A DNA stretch of 64,000 nucleotides from Pseudoxanthomonas indica (GTDB lineage Bacteria > Pseudomonadota > Gammaproteobacteria > Xanthomonadales > Xanthomonadaceae), in contig NZ_FUZV01000001.1 of NCBI RefSeq assembly GCF_900167565.1, forward strand, positions 1,116,001 to 1,180,000, written 5' to 3'. Position 1 is the first letter of the stretch, and every line of letters begins with the position of its first letter. This document shows, in pieces, positions 27,946-37,765 of this stretch. The position numbers and the translations under genes were made by a program. The notes under the pieces were generated by a model. It did no database searches, was not told the DNA's origin, and saw only the letters and a list, made by a program, of their open reading frames with translations.

Positions 27946-30366
27946 TCAGAACTTCGCGTTGAGTTCGACACCAATTTCGCGCGGGGCGGAGATGGTGGCG
28001 AAAGGTGTGCCCAGCACGGACGCGGAGATGTTGTTGATGCCCACCACGTAACGCTCGTCGAACACGTTGTTGCCGTACAGGCCCATGCCCCAATGGCCGC
28101 TCTGCGCAGTCCACTGCACGCGCACGTCGGTGCGGTGCTGCGCCTCGCCCACGCTGAAGGCCGGGTAGCGGTTGCAGTCGCCCTGCACGCCGGAATCGGA
28201 ATTGCAGCGCGACTCGCCGCGGTAAGCATGCTGCAACGAGAACCGCACGTCGCCGCCGTCGTTGATCAGCCAGGTGTAGCCCACGCCGGCGGTGGCCGAC
28301 AGATAGGGTTCACCGGTGGGATCCCCGCTCAGATCGCGGCCGTTGCTGTCACCGTTCTTGTAGGTGGCGTCGATGAACGCCGCGCCCAGGGTCAGATCCA
28401 GGCCCTGGATGGGTCGCCACTGCAGGTCCACGTCCACGCCCCAGGCTTCCATGTCGCTGGTGTCGGTGATGTAGCGCGGCACGCCGCTGCCGGCGGTGTT
28501 CAAGTCCAGGCTGATGGCCTGGCGATCCTGGTACAGGTAGTAGTAGGTGGAGGCGTTAAGCGAGAGCTTCTGTTCCGGGAATACGGTCTTGATGCCGAAC
28601 TCGGCGTTCCAGACGTCTTCGTTGTCGAACTCCGACAGCGGCTGCACGCTGTTGAAGCCGCCGGCCTTGTAGCCCTTGGCCAGCGAGCCGAACACCATGG
28701 TGTTGTCATTGAGCGCGTAGTCGATCACGAAGCGCGGGCTGACATCGGTCCAGCTGTCCTTGCGCTTGGTCTTGACGCCTTCCAGTTCACCGAAGGCGAA
28801 CACGAAGTCCTGCATGAACATCGCCGGGTCCAGCCCGATCATCTGCCAGAAGCCGGCGGCGTCGAGCATGGCGATGGTGGCGTCCAGAGTCTGCGCATCG
28901 CGCGGACCGTTGAACCAGGAGAATTCCTTGCGGTCATGGGTGACGCGCAGACCAAAGGTCACGTTGAGGCGATCACTGGCATGCCAGATCACGTCGCCAA
29001 ACGCCGCATAGGCCTCGGCCTTGCCGTGGTTGACCATGCTCTCCTTCCACTGGTGGCCCTGCATGCGCAGCGGCAGGCCGGCGCCTTCCAGGATCTGGTC
29101 GAGCATGGCGAAGGCGTTGACGCCGCCGTAGGCCGGCAGGTTGCCCATGGCCGTGCCGATGCTGTCGGTGAACAGGTTGGTCTCGCTGGTCTGATCCGCG
29201 TCCTCCTTGAACCACGACGCGCCGGCCACCCAATCCAGGCTGCCGCTGACCCCGGAGAACTTGAACTCCTGGTAATAGCTGCGGTTGCTCTCGATGTTGG
29301 CGGTGTCGAAATACAGGTTGATGCGGTTGGTGCCGTCTTCGTCCTCGCGGTTCTCGGTATCGAAATCGCGGAACGCCGTGGTCGACTGCAGGCTGCCCCA
29401 GGGGAACGCGTGATCGATCTGCAGGGTCAGGCCGTTGAAGGTGCGCGATTCCTCGTTCTGGCGGACGTCGTTGTAGACCGGCGCCTTGAGCGGATTGAGG
29501 TAGGTGTTGCCGTCCGCCGGGTACGGCGCGGTGGCCGGGTACGGATCCAGTGCGACCAGGCCCACCGCCGGACGCGCCAACTGATCGATGTCTTCGTAAT
29601 CCCAGGACAGGTTGAGCGTAGTGGACTCGCCCAGCTCCGAACGCCAGGCCGCCTTCAGCGCCCAGGTGTCCTGCGGGTTGAGCTTCTGGCCACTGGCCGC
29701 ATCGCTCATCCAGCCATCGCTGTGGTTGGACAGCGCGCTGAAGCGGAATGCGTTGCGCTCGCCCACCGGCACGTTGAACAGACCGCTCATGTAGCGACGG
29801 CCGTCTTCGCCGATGCGCACGCGCGCGTTGCCTTCGGCGACGTTGCTGGGCTTGTTGGTGATGATCGAGACGGCGCCGGCGGCGCTGTTGCGACCGAACA
29901 GGGTGCCTTGCGGGCCCTTCAGCACTTCGATGCGTTCGATGTCGTTGAAGGCGAGCATGGCGCCGCCGGTACGCGCCGAGTAGACGCCGTCGATGTAGAC
30001 GCCGACCGCCGGGTCGGTGCCGATGCCGAAGTCGCCGGTGGAGATGCCGCGGATCGCATAGCGCGGCTGGGTCGGGCTGTCGCTGCCCACGTCCAGGCCG
30101 GGCACGAACATGTCCAGGTCGCCGATGTCGGTGGCGGCCACGTCGTCGATCAGGTCGGCATTGATCACGCTGATCGCGATCGGCACGTCCTTCAGTTCCT
30201 GCTCGCGGCTCTGCGCGGTCACCTTGATGGTGTCCAGCGTGGTGGCCTCGTCCGGCGCGGCGGCCGGAGCCGTCTGCGCCAAGGCCGCACCGCTGGCGCC
30301 CAGCACCATGCTTGCCAACAAGGCCCGACGCAGGCCGATCACCAGATTCCGTTGATTCAATTTCAT
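27946..30366 (-). CDS. TonB-dependent outer-membrane receptor
   Basis: 806 residues. Signal peptide to about residue 30 (ASGAALAQ); TonB box-like TLDTIKVTA near 43-51; plug domain with SPTQPRYAIRGIS, DPAVGVYIDGVYSAR and the very conserved IERIEVLKGPQGTLFGRNSA, then NKPS; a 22-strand barrel follows, ending with terminal Phe (ELNAKF). It would import a ligand across the outer membrane with energy from TonB-ExbBD. The barrel (RYYQEFKFSG-type strands) is of the large Proteobacterial family often linked to plant- or sterol-derived compounds, but the ligand is unknown here. Third gene behind the beta-helix lipoprotein and the diheme cytochrome, 32 bases after the latter. Confidence 0.93.
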   Translation of the reverse strand: MKLNQRNLVIGLRRALLASMVLGASGAALAQTAPAAAPDEATTLDTIKVTAQSREQELKDVPIAISVINADLIDDVAATDIGDLDMFVPGLDVGSDSPTQPRYAIRGISTGDFGIGTDPAVGVYIDGVYSARTGGAMLAFNDIERIEVLKGPQGTLFGRNSAAGAVSIITNKPSNVAEGNARVRIGEDGRRYMSGLFNVPVGERNAFRFSALSNHSDGWMSDAASGQKLNPQDTWALKAAWRSELGESTTLNLSWDYEDIDQLARPAVGLVALDPYPATAPYPADGNTYLNPLKAPVYNDVRQNEESRTFNGLTLQIDHAFPWGSLQSTTAFRDFDTENREDEDGTNRINLYFDTANIESNRSYYQEFKFSGVSGSLDWVAGASWFKEDADQTSETNLFTDSIGTAMGNLPAYGGVNAFAMLDQILEGAGLPLRMQGHQWKESMVNHGKAEAYAAFGDVIWHASDRLNVTFGLRVTHDRKEFSWFNGPRDAQTLDATIAMLDAAGFWQMIGLDPAMFMQDFVFAFGELEGVKTKRKDSWTDVSPRFVIDYALNDNTMVFGSLAKGYKAGGFNSVQPLSEFDNEDVWNAEFGIKTVFPEQKLSLNASTYYYLYQDRQAISLDLNTAGSGVPRYITDTSDMEAWGVDVDLQWRPIQGLDLTLGAAFIDATYKNGDSNGRDLSGDPTGEPYLSATAGVGYTWLINDGGDVRFSLQHAYRGESRCNSDSGVQGDCNRYPAFSVGEAQHRTDVRVQWTAQSGHWGMGLYGNNVFDERYVVGINNISASVLGTPFATISAPREIGVELNAKF

Positions 30367-30398
30367 ACTCCCTCCCCGAAGCGTTCTTATTGAATGTG

Positions 30399-31574
30399 TC
30401 AGCGTGCGGCGGCAATGGCGCCGCCTGGCGCCTCGCCGTCACAGCTGCCTTGTTGTTCGCGTATCCAGGCATTGATCAGGGCCACGCCTTCGCGATGGAT
30501 CACCGAACGTCCCAGCTCCGGCATCATCACCGCCGGATCGGCGCTGTCCATGCGGAAGCTGAGGATGGATTCATCCGGCTTGCCAGGCTCGATATCGTGG
30601 CGGCGGTTGCCGGTGCCCTTGCCGGCGGCGATCGGTTGCTTGCAGAAGCCCAACTTGAGGCGATCCTGCGTGTGCGCATCCAGCCACAGGCCCGAGGTGA
30701 TCGCCGGCCCCTTGGGGCTATGGCAATGACCGCAGTTCACGTCCAGGTAGGCACGCGCGCGGGCGTCCAGGCTGGCGTGTGCTTCGTCCTGCCAGTCGGC
30801 CGCGCGCGGCGCCTGCGCCGGCGCGGGAGCGCCCTGCAGGTAGCCGATGCGGCTCAGGTGCGCGATCTGGTTCTCGCGTCCGCCGACATAGTCGAGATCG
30901 CGATTGAGGTGGCGCGCCTTGGGACCGATCGGCGACAGCTGGCGCGAGCGGTTGTCGGTCATGTGGCAACCGGCGCACTGGTTCTGATCCGGCACCTGGT
31001 ACGACGCTTGCTCGCGCTGGCCATCGGCGTCCACCAGCTCCAGGCTGATCAAATCACCGGTGCGCTTGAGTTCGGCTTCGCTCTGATCGGCGTTCCAGAC
31101 ATACGGCATCGCGACCCAGCCGTTCTCGCGACGGACCAGCAGGCGCGTTTCGATCAGCCGCACCTTGGACAGGTCCAGCGATTCCTGCTCCATCACGCTG
31201 GCGGCGGGCGAGGTGCGTGCGACCGACTTGCCATCCCAGCCCTGCCCTGCCGGCAGCGGGTAGTAGAAGGTCTTGCTGATGATGGTGCCGACCGGGAAGT
31301 CGAAGGCAGCATCGGCCGAATACTTGGCCGATGCGCCCTTGGGCATCCAGATCGTGCGCAGCTTGTGCGCGTAGTCGCTGAACAAGGGCGTGTTGAGATC
31401 GTAGGGCGATACGCCTTCGTTCAAGCGCAGCTTGCCGTCTTCAATGCGCAGCACGTGCCAGTCGCTGAGCTTGGCCGGCTGGCCATCGGCGATGAACTTC
31501 ACGGGTGCGGGGCCACCGCACCCTGCGAGCAACGCGGCGACGATCAGCATCGCCACGGTTCTGACTTTCCGCAT
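30399..31574 (-). CDS. Diheme c-type cytochrome lipoprotein (SO2930/TIGR03806-like)
   Basis: 391 residues from ATG 31574. A lipoprotein signal (MLIVAALLAGCG, lipidated Cys19) exports it. Two CxxCH heme sites are visible: CAGCH at about 200-204 and CGHCH at 281-285. Preceding sequence (SPYDLNTPLFSDYAHKLRTIWMPKG, shortened in places) and MMPELGRSVIHREGVALINAWI near the end match the TIGR03806/SO2930 family as I recall it, which is of unknown function and is usually found beside a TIGR03805 beta-helix protein, as here (6 bases away). Predicted site is the periplasm, anchored to a membrane. A redox role is inferred from the hemes only. Confidence 0.87.
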   Translation of the reverse strand: MRKVRTVAMLIVAALLAGCGGPAPVKFIADGQPAKLSDWHVLRIEDGKLRLNEGVSPYDLNTPLFSDYAHKLRTIWMPKGASAKYSADAAFDFPVGTIISKTFYYPLPAGQGWDGKSVARTSPAASVMEQESLDLSKVRLIETRLLVRRENGWVAMPYVWNADQSEAELKRTGDLISLELVDADGQREQASYQVPDQNQCAGCHMTDNRSRQLSPIGPKARHLNRDLDYVGGRENQIAHLSRIGYLQGAPAPAQAPRAADWQDEAHASLDARARAYLDVNCGHCHSPKGPAITSGLWLDAHTQDRLKLGFCKQPIAAGKGTGNRRHDIEPGKPDESILSFRMDSADPAVMMPELGRSVIHREGVALINAWIREQQGSCDGEAPGGAIAAAR

Positions 31575-31579
31575 CGAAC

Positions 31580-32809
31580 TCAACCCCGCTTCAAATCCAC
31601 CGCCGGCAAGGCCGGCAGCGTGCATGCGTAGGGCTTGCTGTCCTGGCTCGGATTCTTGTAGCCGCCGGGGCCGTCGGCATTGAGTACGCCGCTCACGCCC
31701 TGCAGGCAGATTTCCGGACCGCGCGGCTTGCCATCCACCTGCCGATCCTTGTTGTAGTAGCCATCCCACAGTACGTCGGGGAAGCTGCCGGTCAAACCAT
31801 ACTGCGTGGTCTTGAGCGCCTTCAGGTCCAGGCCATCCGGCGAGTCACCGCCGCCGGACAAGGTGTTGTCGTGGATGTAGATGCGCTCCGGATAGGGATC
31901 GAAGGTCTCGGACTTGCTCGAATCCTTGTAGCCGGTGGAGTACACGCTGGAGACGATGATGTTGGCGGTGGCGTTGTCGCGGATTTCGTTGTTGAAGACT
32001 TCGATGTCGTCGTTGGAGTTGATCACCACGCCCGAACCGGCCGGCACGCTGGCCACCGGCGTGCCCTTGGCGCCGAAGTTCTCGTGGTTGTTGGCCAGCA
32101 CCTTGTTGTTGAACACGCGGATCCTGCCGCCCTGCTGCGACAGACCCGGCATGTTGAACACCAGGATGCCGCCGGTGTTGCCGGTGGCGACGTTGTCGTA
32201 GACGTCGGCGTTGATGGTGTTTTCGATCTCGATGCCGGCCACGTTCTGTTCGGCGCGGCTGCGACGCACGATCACGCCGTCGGACTGGCCCACGTAGATG
32301 CCGGCGTCGGATGCGCCAATGGAGATGGAATCTTCAATCAGCACGTTCTTGGTCAGCACCGGGTACAGGCCGTAGGCGCCGTTCTTCGTGCTCGACCCGC
32401 CGGTCCACTGCACCTTGACCTTGCGGATGGTGATGTTTTCCGACTCGCTGATCTTCAGGCCATCGCCCTTGGAATCCTCGATGGTCAGGTCTTCGATGGT
32501 GAAGTTGTCGCCGTTCACCAGCAGGCCTTCGGCACCGGCCTTCTGGCCCTTGAAGCTGAGCACGGTCTGCTCCATGCCGGCGCCCTTGATGGTCACCCCG
32601 CTGGCGCGCAGGGTCAGGCTGCGATCGAACTGGTACTTGCCGGCGGGAATCTCGATGACATCGCCGGGCTTGGCGTCGAGCAGGCGCTCATGCAGCTTCT
32701 GCGCGAAGTCCTGGTTGGCCGGATTGGCCGGGGTCGTCTCGTCGGTCGCGGGCTTGCACCCCACCAGGGCCAATGCCAGGCCCGCCATCAGTACCGTCCG
32801 CTGCTTCAA
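31580..32809 (-). CDS. Parallel beta-helix lipoprotein (TIGR03805-like)
   Basis: 409 residues from a TTG at 32809 (MKQRTVLMAGLALALVGC); TTG is preferred because GGGGAG precedes it and it supplies the basic n-region that the alternative ATG seven codons later lacks. Lipobox LALVGC gives lipid Cys18. The body is a right-handed parallel beta-helix: repeated rungs such as FTIEDLTIEDSKGDGLKI, ITIRKVKVQWTGG, VLIEDSISIGASDAGIYV, GVIVRRSRAEQNVAGIEI and VYDNVATGNTGGILV. Such folds bind or cut polysaccharides (pectate lyase-like), but no catalytic residues can be named. First gene of the three-gene unit, divergent from an AraC regulator. Confidence 0.88.
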   Translation of the reverse strand: MKQRTVLMAGLALALVGCKPATDETTPANPANQDFAQKLHERLLDAKPGDVIEIPAGKYQFDRSLTLRASGVTIKGAGMEQTVLSFKGQKAGAEGLLVNGDNFTIEDLTIEDSKGDGLKISESENITIRKVKVQWTGGSSTKNGAYGLYPVLTKNVLIEDSISIGASDAGIYVGQSDGVIVRRSRAEQNVAGIEIENTINADVYDNVATGNTGGILVFNMPGLSQQGGRIRVFNNKVLANNHENFGAKGTPVASVPAGSGVVINSNDDIEVFNNEIRDNATANIIVSSVYSTGYKDSSKSETFDPYPERIYIHDNTLSGGGDSPDGLDLKALKTTQYGLTGSFPDVLWDGYYNKDRQVDGKPRGPEICLQGVSGVLNADGPGGYKNPSQDSKPYACTLPALPAVDLKRG

Positions 32810-32961
32810 TTCGTTCTCCCCACGAGTGTTTGGCGACCGACGCCAGCCATACGCCGGCGCATCTGAAATCTGTAAGTGAAAGTCTTGTCGTGTGGCCTCT
32901 CACAAAGGAGGGCCGTAGCGGCATACTAGGGGGGGGAAAGCGGTCAAGCTGGAGGGCTGGC

Positions 32962-34005
32962 ATGCGACGTAAATTGGGACTATTGGGGAGCAATCGGCTA
33001 TCGATCGCCAACCTGCCCACCAACATGCTGTGCAGCCTGGTGTTGCTGGCGGGCGAATTCGGAGTGAATTGCGAGACCTGGTTCACAGGTCTGCGGCTGA
33101 CGCCGCGCGAGATCCAGGATCCGCAGGCGCGCGTGTCCTATCGCCAGGCCACCGAGGTGATTCGCCGCGCCCTGCCCACGTTGCCGATGGACGATGTCGG
33201 TCTGACCATCGGCGGTGCGCAGAACGGCAGCAACTTTGGTCTGCTCGGCCTGGCCATGCGGATGGCGCCGAACTTTGGCGAAGCGGTCAGCATTGGCCTG
33301 ACCTACCAGCGCAACCTGGGTCCGCTGATGGATCTGCAGCTGGTGCAGCACGAAAGCGAAGCAGTGACGCTGGTCGCGACGACGCCGCTGGAGATGCCGG
33401 AGATCCTGCCGTTCCTGTGCGAGGAATTGTTTTCCAGCGTGCTGATGCTGGCGCGCGAACTTGCCGGTCCGGAATTCCATCCGCTGCGCGTGGACCTGAC
33501 CTATCCGCCGCCGACCTATGCGTATCGCTATGCGCAGATGTTCGACTGCGACGTGTACTTCAACCAGGCGCAGAACCGCATGCTGGTGGATCGACGCTGG
33601 CTCACCCTGCCCTTTGCCAACTACAACCCGGTCGGCTCGCAGCAGGCGCTGGCGATGTGCCAGGCGCAGTTGGCGGCGGCCGCGGCGTCGGGCGAAACCA
33701 CTGCGGCAGTGGAACGACAACTGCGTCCACGCCTGCGCGAAAACCCGCAGATGACCGAGATCGCCACGTCACTGCATTTGAGTGAGCGCACGCTGCGCCG
33801 CCAGCTGGCCGACGAAGGCCAGCGCTTCACCGACATCCATGATCGCGTGCGCACGGAGCGCGCCTTGGTGCTGCTGCAGGACCGCGATCTGACCATCGCC
33901 CATGTCGGCGCACAGTTGGGCTTCAACGATGTGCGCGAGTTCCGTCGCGCCTTCAAGCGCTGGACCGGCAACACGCCCAGCGAGGCGCGCGACCGGATGA
34001 CCTGA
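32962..34005 (+). CDS. AraC family regulator (arabinose-binding-like N-domain)
   Basis: 347 residues from ATG 32962, with GGAGGG five bases upstream. The N-terminal region (about 20-210) has the pattern of the Arabinose_bd (PF12625-type) sensor, with VSYRQATEVIRRALPTLP and GLLGLAMRMAPNFGEAVSIG. The C-terminal AraC domain carries MTEIATSLHLSERTLRRQLA and TIAHVGAQLGFNDVREFRRA, then FKRWTGNTPSEARD. No signal peptide. It diverges from the beta-helix/cytochrome/receptor operon over about 150 bases, the classic arrangement for a local activator. Its inducer and target are inferred, not shown. Confidence 0.9.
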   Translation: MRRKLGLLGSNRLSIANLPTNMLCSLVLLAGEFGVNCETWFTGLRLTPREIQDPQARVSYRQATEVIRRALPTLPMDDVGLTIGGAQNGSNFGLLGLAMRMAPNFGEAVSIGLTYQRNLGPLMDLQLVQHESEAVTLVATTPLEMPEILPFLCEELFSSVLMLARELAGPEFHPLRVDLTYPPPTYAYRYAQMFDCDVYFNQAQNRMLVDRRWLTLPFANYNPVGSQQALAMCQAQLAAAAASGETTAAVERQLRPRLRENPQMTEIATSLHLSERTLRRQLADEGQRFTDIHDRVRTERALVLLQDRDLTIAHVGAQLGFNDVREFRRAFKRWTGNTPSEARDRMT

Positions 34006-34046
34006 GGCGTGGCACCGGGCACGGGGCCACGCTCAAGCGAGCGAGG

Positions 34047-34430
<384 letters not shown>

Positions 34431-34572
34431 GGCGCACTCCTGTCGAGAAAGGCCCGCATTCTAGCGCTGGTGGAGGCCATCGGCGGCGCCATCCCTGCGC
34501 GGTCACTCCAAGTAGATGTCGATTCGCGGCCCGCTGGTTCGTCGTACCGGTACATCACTCGGGAGCAAGGCC

Positions 34573-35154
34573 ATGGGTCGCGTCATCGTGGAGCAGATCA
34601 TCAGCGTGGACGGCTATGCGGCGGACGCCGATGGCGGCATCGACTTTTTCGTCAACGCGCAAGCCATCAACGAAGCCGACAGTGAGCAGTTGCGCCTGCT
34701 GCAAGGCGTGAAAGCGATCGTGCTGGGCCGCGTCACCTACGGCATGTTTTCCGACTACTGGCCGGAGGCCGATCCGGCGAAGGAGCCGGTGGCCGTTCCC
34801 CTCAACACGATTCCCAAATACGTGGTTTCCAACACGCTCGCGCAGGCGCCGTGGGGCACGAAAGGAGACAGCGCCGGCGTACTGCGCGGTGACGGTGTGG
34901 CTTCGCTGCGTGTGCTGCGCGGCCAGGTGGCCGGCGACATCATCGTCTGGGGCAGCCTGACCCTGGCGGATGCCTTGCTGGCGGCGGGCGAAGTGGATGT
35001 GCTGCGCCTGCGCAGCGTGCCGGTGCTGATTGGCGCCGGGCGCTCGTTCACGCCAGCGGCCCTGCGCGCCACGGCTCTGGAACTGCGCTCCCTGCAGCAC
35101 TATCCGCAAGGCGTGGTGGTGAGCGAGTACGCGCTGCCGCGCGACGGTTCATGA
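34573..35154 (+). CDS. Dihydrofolate reductase-fold family protein
   Basis: 193 residues from ATG 34573; the in-frame upstream extension is rejected because GGGAG...AAGG sits just before this codon. The fold resembles RibD C-terminal/DHFR proteins: VIVEQIISVDGYAADADGGI, VLGRVTYGMFSDYWP, KYVVSNTLAQAPWG, DIIVWGSLTLADALLAAG and a final LELRSLQHYPQGVVVSEYAL. Many such proteins are of unknown substrate; DHFR activity is not implied. It would bind NAD(P)H in a Rossmann-like site (IVWGSLTLA region). It starts about 140 bases from the divergent RidA gene and converges with spoT. Confidence 0.88.
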   Translation: MGRVIVEQIISVDGYAADADGGIDFFVNAQAINEADSEQLRLLQGVKAIVLGRVTYGMFSDYWPEADPAKEPVAVPLNTIPKYVVSNTLAQAPWGTKGDSAGVLRGDGVASLRVLRGQVAGDIIVWGSLTLADALLAAGEVDVLRLRSVPVLIGAGRSFTPAALRATALELRSLQHYPQGVVVSEYALPRDGS

Positions 35155-35172
35155 CGCGGGTGACGCCGCCGG

Positions 35173-37344
35173 TTACTGGCGGCGGACACCGTGCACGACA
35201 TTCAAGCGGCGCAGGCGACGCATCACCTCGGCCAGGTGATTGCGGTCGCGCACCTGGATGGAGAAGCGCAGCACCGCCACGTTGATGTCGCGTTCCAGGT
35301 ATTCCACCCGCTCGATGTTGGATTGGCTCTTGGCCACCGCCGCCGCCACCTGGGCGAGCACGCCGGGGCGGTTTTCCACATCGATCAACAGCGAGGCGTC
35401 GTAGTCGCCGGTGACGCTGGCGTCCCAGGCGATCGGCACCCAGCGTTCGGGCGACTTGCGGAACTCCACCACGTTGGGGCAATCCATGCGGTGCACCACG
35501 ATGCCCTTGCCGGCCGTGTGGTAGCCCATGATCTCGTCGCCGGGAATCGGCTGGCAGCAGTTGGCGAAACTGACCACGCCGCGCTGGGTGCCATTGATCA
35601 GGATCTTTTCCTGCGAATGGCGCGAGTGTCCGCCGCTGCGCAGTTCCGCATAGGCGGTGAGCGCCTGCGCCGCCTGCGCGGGCATCCAGTTGCCCAGCGC
35701 CACATCGGCCAGGAAAGCTTCCAGCCGCGGATAGCGGTGTTCGGCCATGAAGGCGTCGAGGCGCTGCTGCGGCAGTTTTTCCAGCGAGCTGTCCAGTTCC
35801 TCCAGCGCGCGATCGAGCATGCGGTGGCCCAGTTGCACGGCGTCTTCGTGTTCCAGCTGCTTGAGCTGGTGGCGAATCGCCGTGCGCGCCTTGCTGGTGA
35901 CCACAAACTCCAGCCACTGCGGTTTGGGCGCGGCCGACTTGGCGGTGATGATCTCAACGCTCTGGCCACTGGCCAGCTTGGTGCGCAGCGGCACCAGCCG
36001 CTTGTCCACGCGCGAGGCCACCGCCTGGTTGCCGACGTCGGTGTGCACCGCGTAGGCGAAATCCAGCGCGGTGGAGTTGCGCGGCAAGGAAAGAATCTTG
36101 CCCTTGGGCGTGAACAGGTAGACCTCGTCCGGGAACAGATCGACCTTGACGTTGTCGAGGAACTCCAGCGAGGAACCGGCCGCGCGCTGGTTGTCGATCA
36201 GCTCCGAGATCCACGCATGCGCGCGGTTCTGCGCGCTGTTGGGCGCGTCGATGCCGTACTTGTAGGTCCAGTGCGCGGCGATGCCGCGCTCGGCGATCAG
36301 ATCCATTTCGGTGGTGCGGATCTGCACCTCGATCGGCGAGCCGTACGGGCCGAACAACACCGTGTGCAGCGACTGGTAGCCGTTGGCCTTGGGAATGGCG
36401 ATGAAGTCGCGGAAGCGTCCGTCCAGCGGCTTGTACTGCGCATGCACCGCGCCGAGTGCGTGGTAGCAGGCCGGTACCGACTCCACGACCACGCGGAAGC
36501 CGAACACGTCCATCACCTGGTCGAAGCTTTTGCCTTCGCCCTGCATCTTGTTGTAGATGCTCCAGGGGGTTTTGATGCGGCTGACCAGCCGATGTTCCAG
36601 GCCTTCCTTGGTCAGGCGCTGCGACAGGTGCGCCTCGATCTGCGCCATCGATTCGCGCCGCATCACCGGCTGGCTGCGGATGTGCTTGTCGATCACCGCG
36701 TGGCGCCACGGATGCAGCGCGCGGAAGCCGAGATCCTGCAACTCGGACTTGACCAGGTTCATGCCCAGGCGCTGGGCGATGGGGGCGTAGATTTCCAGCG
36801 TTTCGCGGGCGATGCGCTGGCGCGCTTCGGCGCTCTGCGCGCCCAGCGTGCGCATGTTGTGCAGGCGATCGGCCAGCTTGATCATGATCACGCGCAAGTC
36901 GCGTGACATGGCCAGCAGCATCTTGCGGAAGCTTTCGGCCGCGGCCTCCTTGCGATCGCGGAACTTGAGCTTGTCCAGCTTGGTGACGCCATCGACCAGT
37001 TCGGCCACCGACTCGCCGAACTCGGCGGCGATGCCCTCGCGCGTCAGCGGCGTGTCTTCGATGGTGTCGTGCAGGATCGCCGCGATCAGCGTCTCGGCAT
37101 CCATGCCCAGTTCGGCCAGTACGCCGGCCACGGCCACTGGATGGGTGATGTAGTCCTCGCCGGATTTGCGGGTCTGGCCGGCGTGCGCGGCGGCCCCCAC
37201 TTCCCAGGCGCGGCGCAGCAGCGGCAGCTGATCCTTGGGCAGGTAGCGCGCGGATTTTTCGAATTGGACGAGGTAGTCCGGAATGCCGTCGCCGGGGGTG
37301 GCGGCGGCATTGCGGAGTGCCTTGGCGGAGCGGCCTGGGTTCAT
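35173..37344 (-). CDS. spoT: Bifunctional (p)ppGpp synthetase/hydrolase SpoT
   Basis: 723 residues. N-terminal HD hydrolase with H54, H92-D93 (ILHDTIEDT) and IKLADRLHNMRTL; synthetase domain with VSRIKTPWSIYNKMQGEG and NGYQSLHTVLFGP; TGS domain (VYLFTPKGKILSLPRNSTALDFAYAVH, shortened); a helical/conserved-cysteine region (SFANCCQPIPGDEIMGY) and the ACT/RRM domain (ENRPGVLAQVAAAVAKSQSNI). It makes and degrades the alarmone (p)ppGpp in the stringent response. The usual RelA RxKD signature is replaced by RIKTP, the synthetase-competent SpoT-type form. Downstream of rpoZ as in other gammaproteobacteria, but a strong terminator separates the two. Confidence 0.97.
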   Translation of the reverse strand: MNPGRSAKALRNAAATPGDGIPDYLVQFEKSARYLPKDQLPLLRRAWEVGAAAHAGQTRKSGEDYITHPVAVAGVLAELGMDAETLIAAILHDTIEDTPLTREGIAAEFGESVAELVDGVTKLDKLKFRDRKEAAAESFRKMLLAMSRDLRVIMIKLADRLHNMRTLGAQSAEARQRIARETLEIYAPIAQRLGMNLVKSELQDLGFRALHPWRHAVIDKHIRSQPVMRRESMAQIEAHLSQRLTKEGLEHRLVSRIKTPWSIYNKMQGEGKSFDQVMDVFGFRVVVESVPACYHALGAVHAQYKPLDGRFRDFIAIPKANGYQSLHTVLFGPYGSPIEVQIRTTEMDLIAERGIAAHWTYKYGIDAPNSAQNRAHAWISELIDNQRAAGSSLEFLDNVKVDLFPDEVYLFTPKGKILSLPRNSTALDFAYAVHTDVGNQAVASRVDKRLVPLRTKLASGQSVEIITAKSAAPKPQWLEFVVTSKARTAIRHQLKQLEHEDAVQLGHRMLDRALEELDSSLEKLPQQRLDAFMAEHRYPRLEAFLADVALGNWMPAQAAQALTAYAELRSGGHSRHSQEKILINGTQRGVVSFANCCQPIPGDEIMGYHTAGKGIVVHRMDCPNVVEFRKSPERWVPIAWDASVTGDYDASLLIDVENRPGVLAQVAAAVAKSQSNIERVEYLERDINVAVLRFSIQVRDRNHLAEVMRRLRRLNVVHGVRRQ

Positions 37345-37403
37345 GCCGCCAATCTAGTGCAGACGCCGCAGGACGGCAAACTCACATCACCGCAGTGGGC
37401 AAC

Positions 37404-37430
37404 AAAAAAGCCCGCTTGCGCGGGCTTTTT
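37404..37430. terminator. Bidirectional terminator after rpoZ
   Basis: Stem GCCCGC (37410-37415) with GCGGGC (37420-37425), loop TTGC, flanked by a run of A on the left (37404-37409) and T on the right (37426-37430). It lies between the rpoZ stop (37466) and the spoT start (37344), so spoT probably has its own promoter or depends on read-through. Confidence 0.9.
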
Positions 37431-37465
37431 GCGAATGCGCCGGCAGCGGGCGCAAGCATCGGGAA

Positions 37466-37765
37466 TCAGTCGTCGCCCTTGGACATGTCTTCGTCGGCGA
37501 CCACTTCGGCGGCAGCCCATTCCAGCGCTTCACGCTCGGCGCGTTCACGCTCTGCCTTCTCGACGCGATCAATCAGATCGTTGTCGATCTTGCGGGCGGC
37601 AATCTCGCGCAGCGCCAGCACGGTCGGCTTGTCGCCGCTCTCGCTGTTGTCGATGGTCGGTTCCACACCGTTGGCGAGCTGGCGGGCGCGCTTGGCGGCC
37701 ATCGTGACCAGGTCAAAACGGTTGTTGACGACTTCCAGGCAATCTTCGACGGTGATGCGGGCCAT
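37466..37765 (-). CDS. rpoZ: DNA-directed RNA polymerase omega subunit
   Basis: 99 residues from ATG 37765 ([20 protein letters not shown]), the exact family N-terminus; the extra frame upstream is discarded. Omega promotes assembly and stability of RNA polymerase and is one contact of ppGpp, which SpoT, next door, controls. The conserved [12 protein letters not shown] and [15 protein letters not shown] segments are intact. The C-terminal helix is Glu/Arg-rich ([17 protein letters not shown]). Followed by a strong terminator. Confidence 0.97.
   Translation of the reverse strand: MARITVEDCLEVVNNRFDLVTMAAKRARQLANGVEPTIDNSESGDKPTVLALREIAARKIDNDLIDRVEKAERERAEREALEWAAAEVVADEDMSKGDD

Noticed and set aside
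25840..30393. 1517-codon plus-strand frame across recG and the TonB receptor gene
   Set aside because: It covers two well-supported minus-strand genes and an intergenic terminator, and its product is Gln/His/Arg-rich with no protein-like signature.
34006..34046. Possible hairpin between the AraC and RidA genes (GCGTGGC/GCCACGC)
   Set aside because: Seven-base stem with a 12-base loop and no T tail; too weak to call a terminator.
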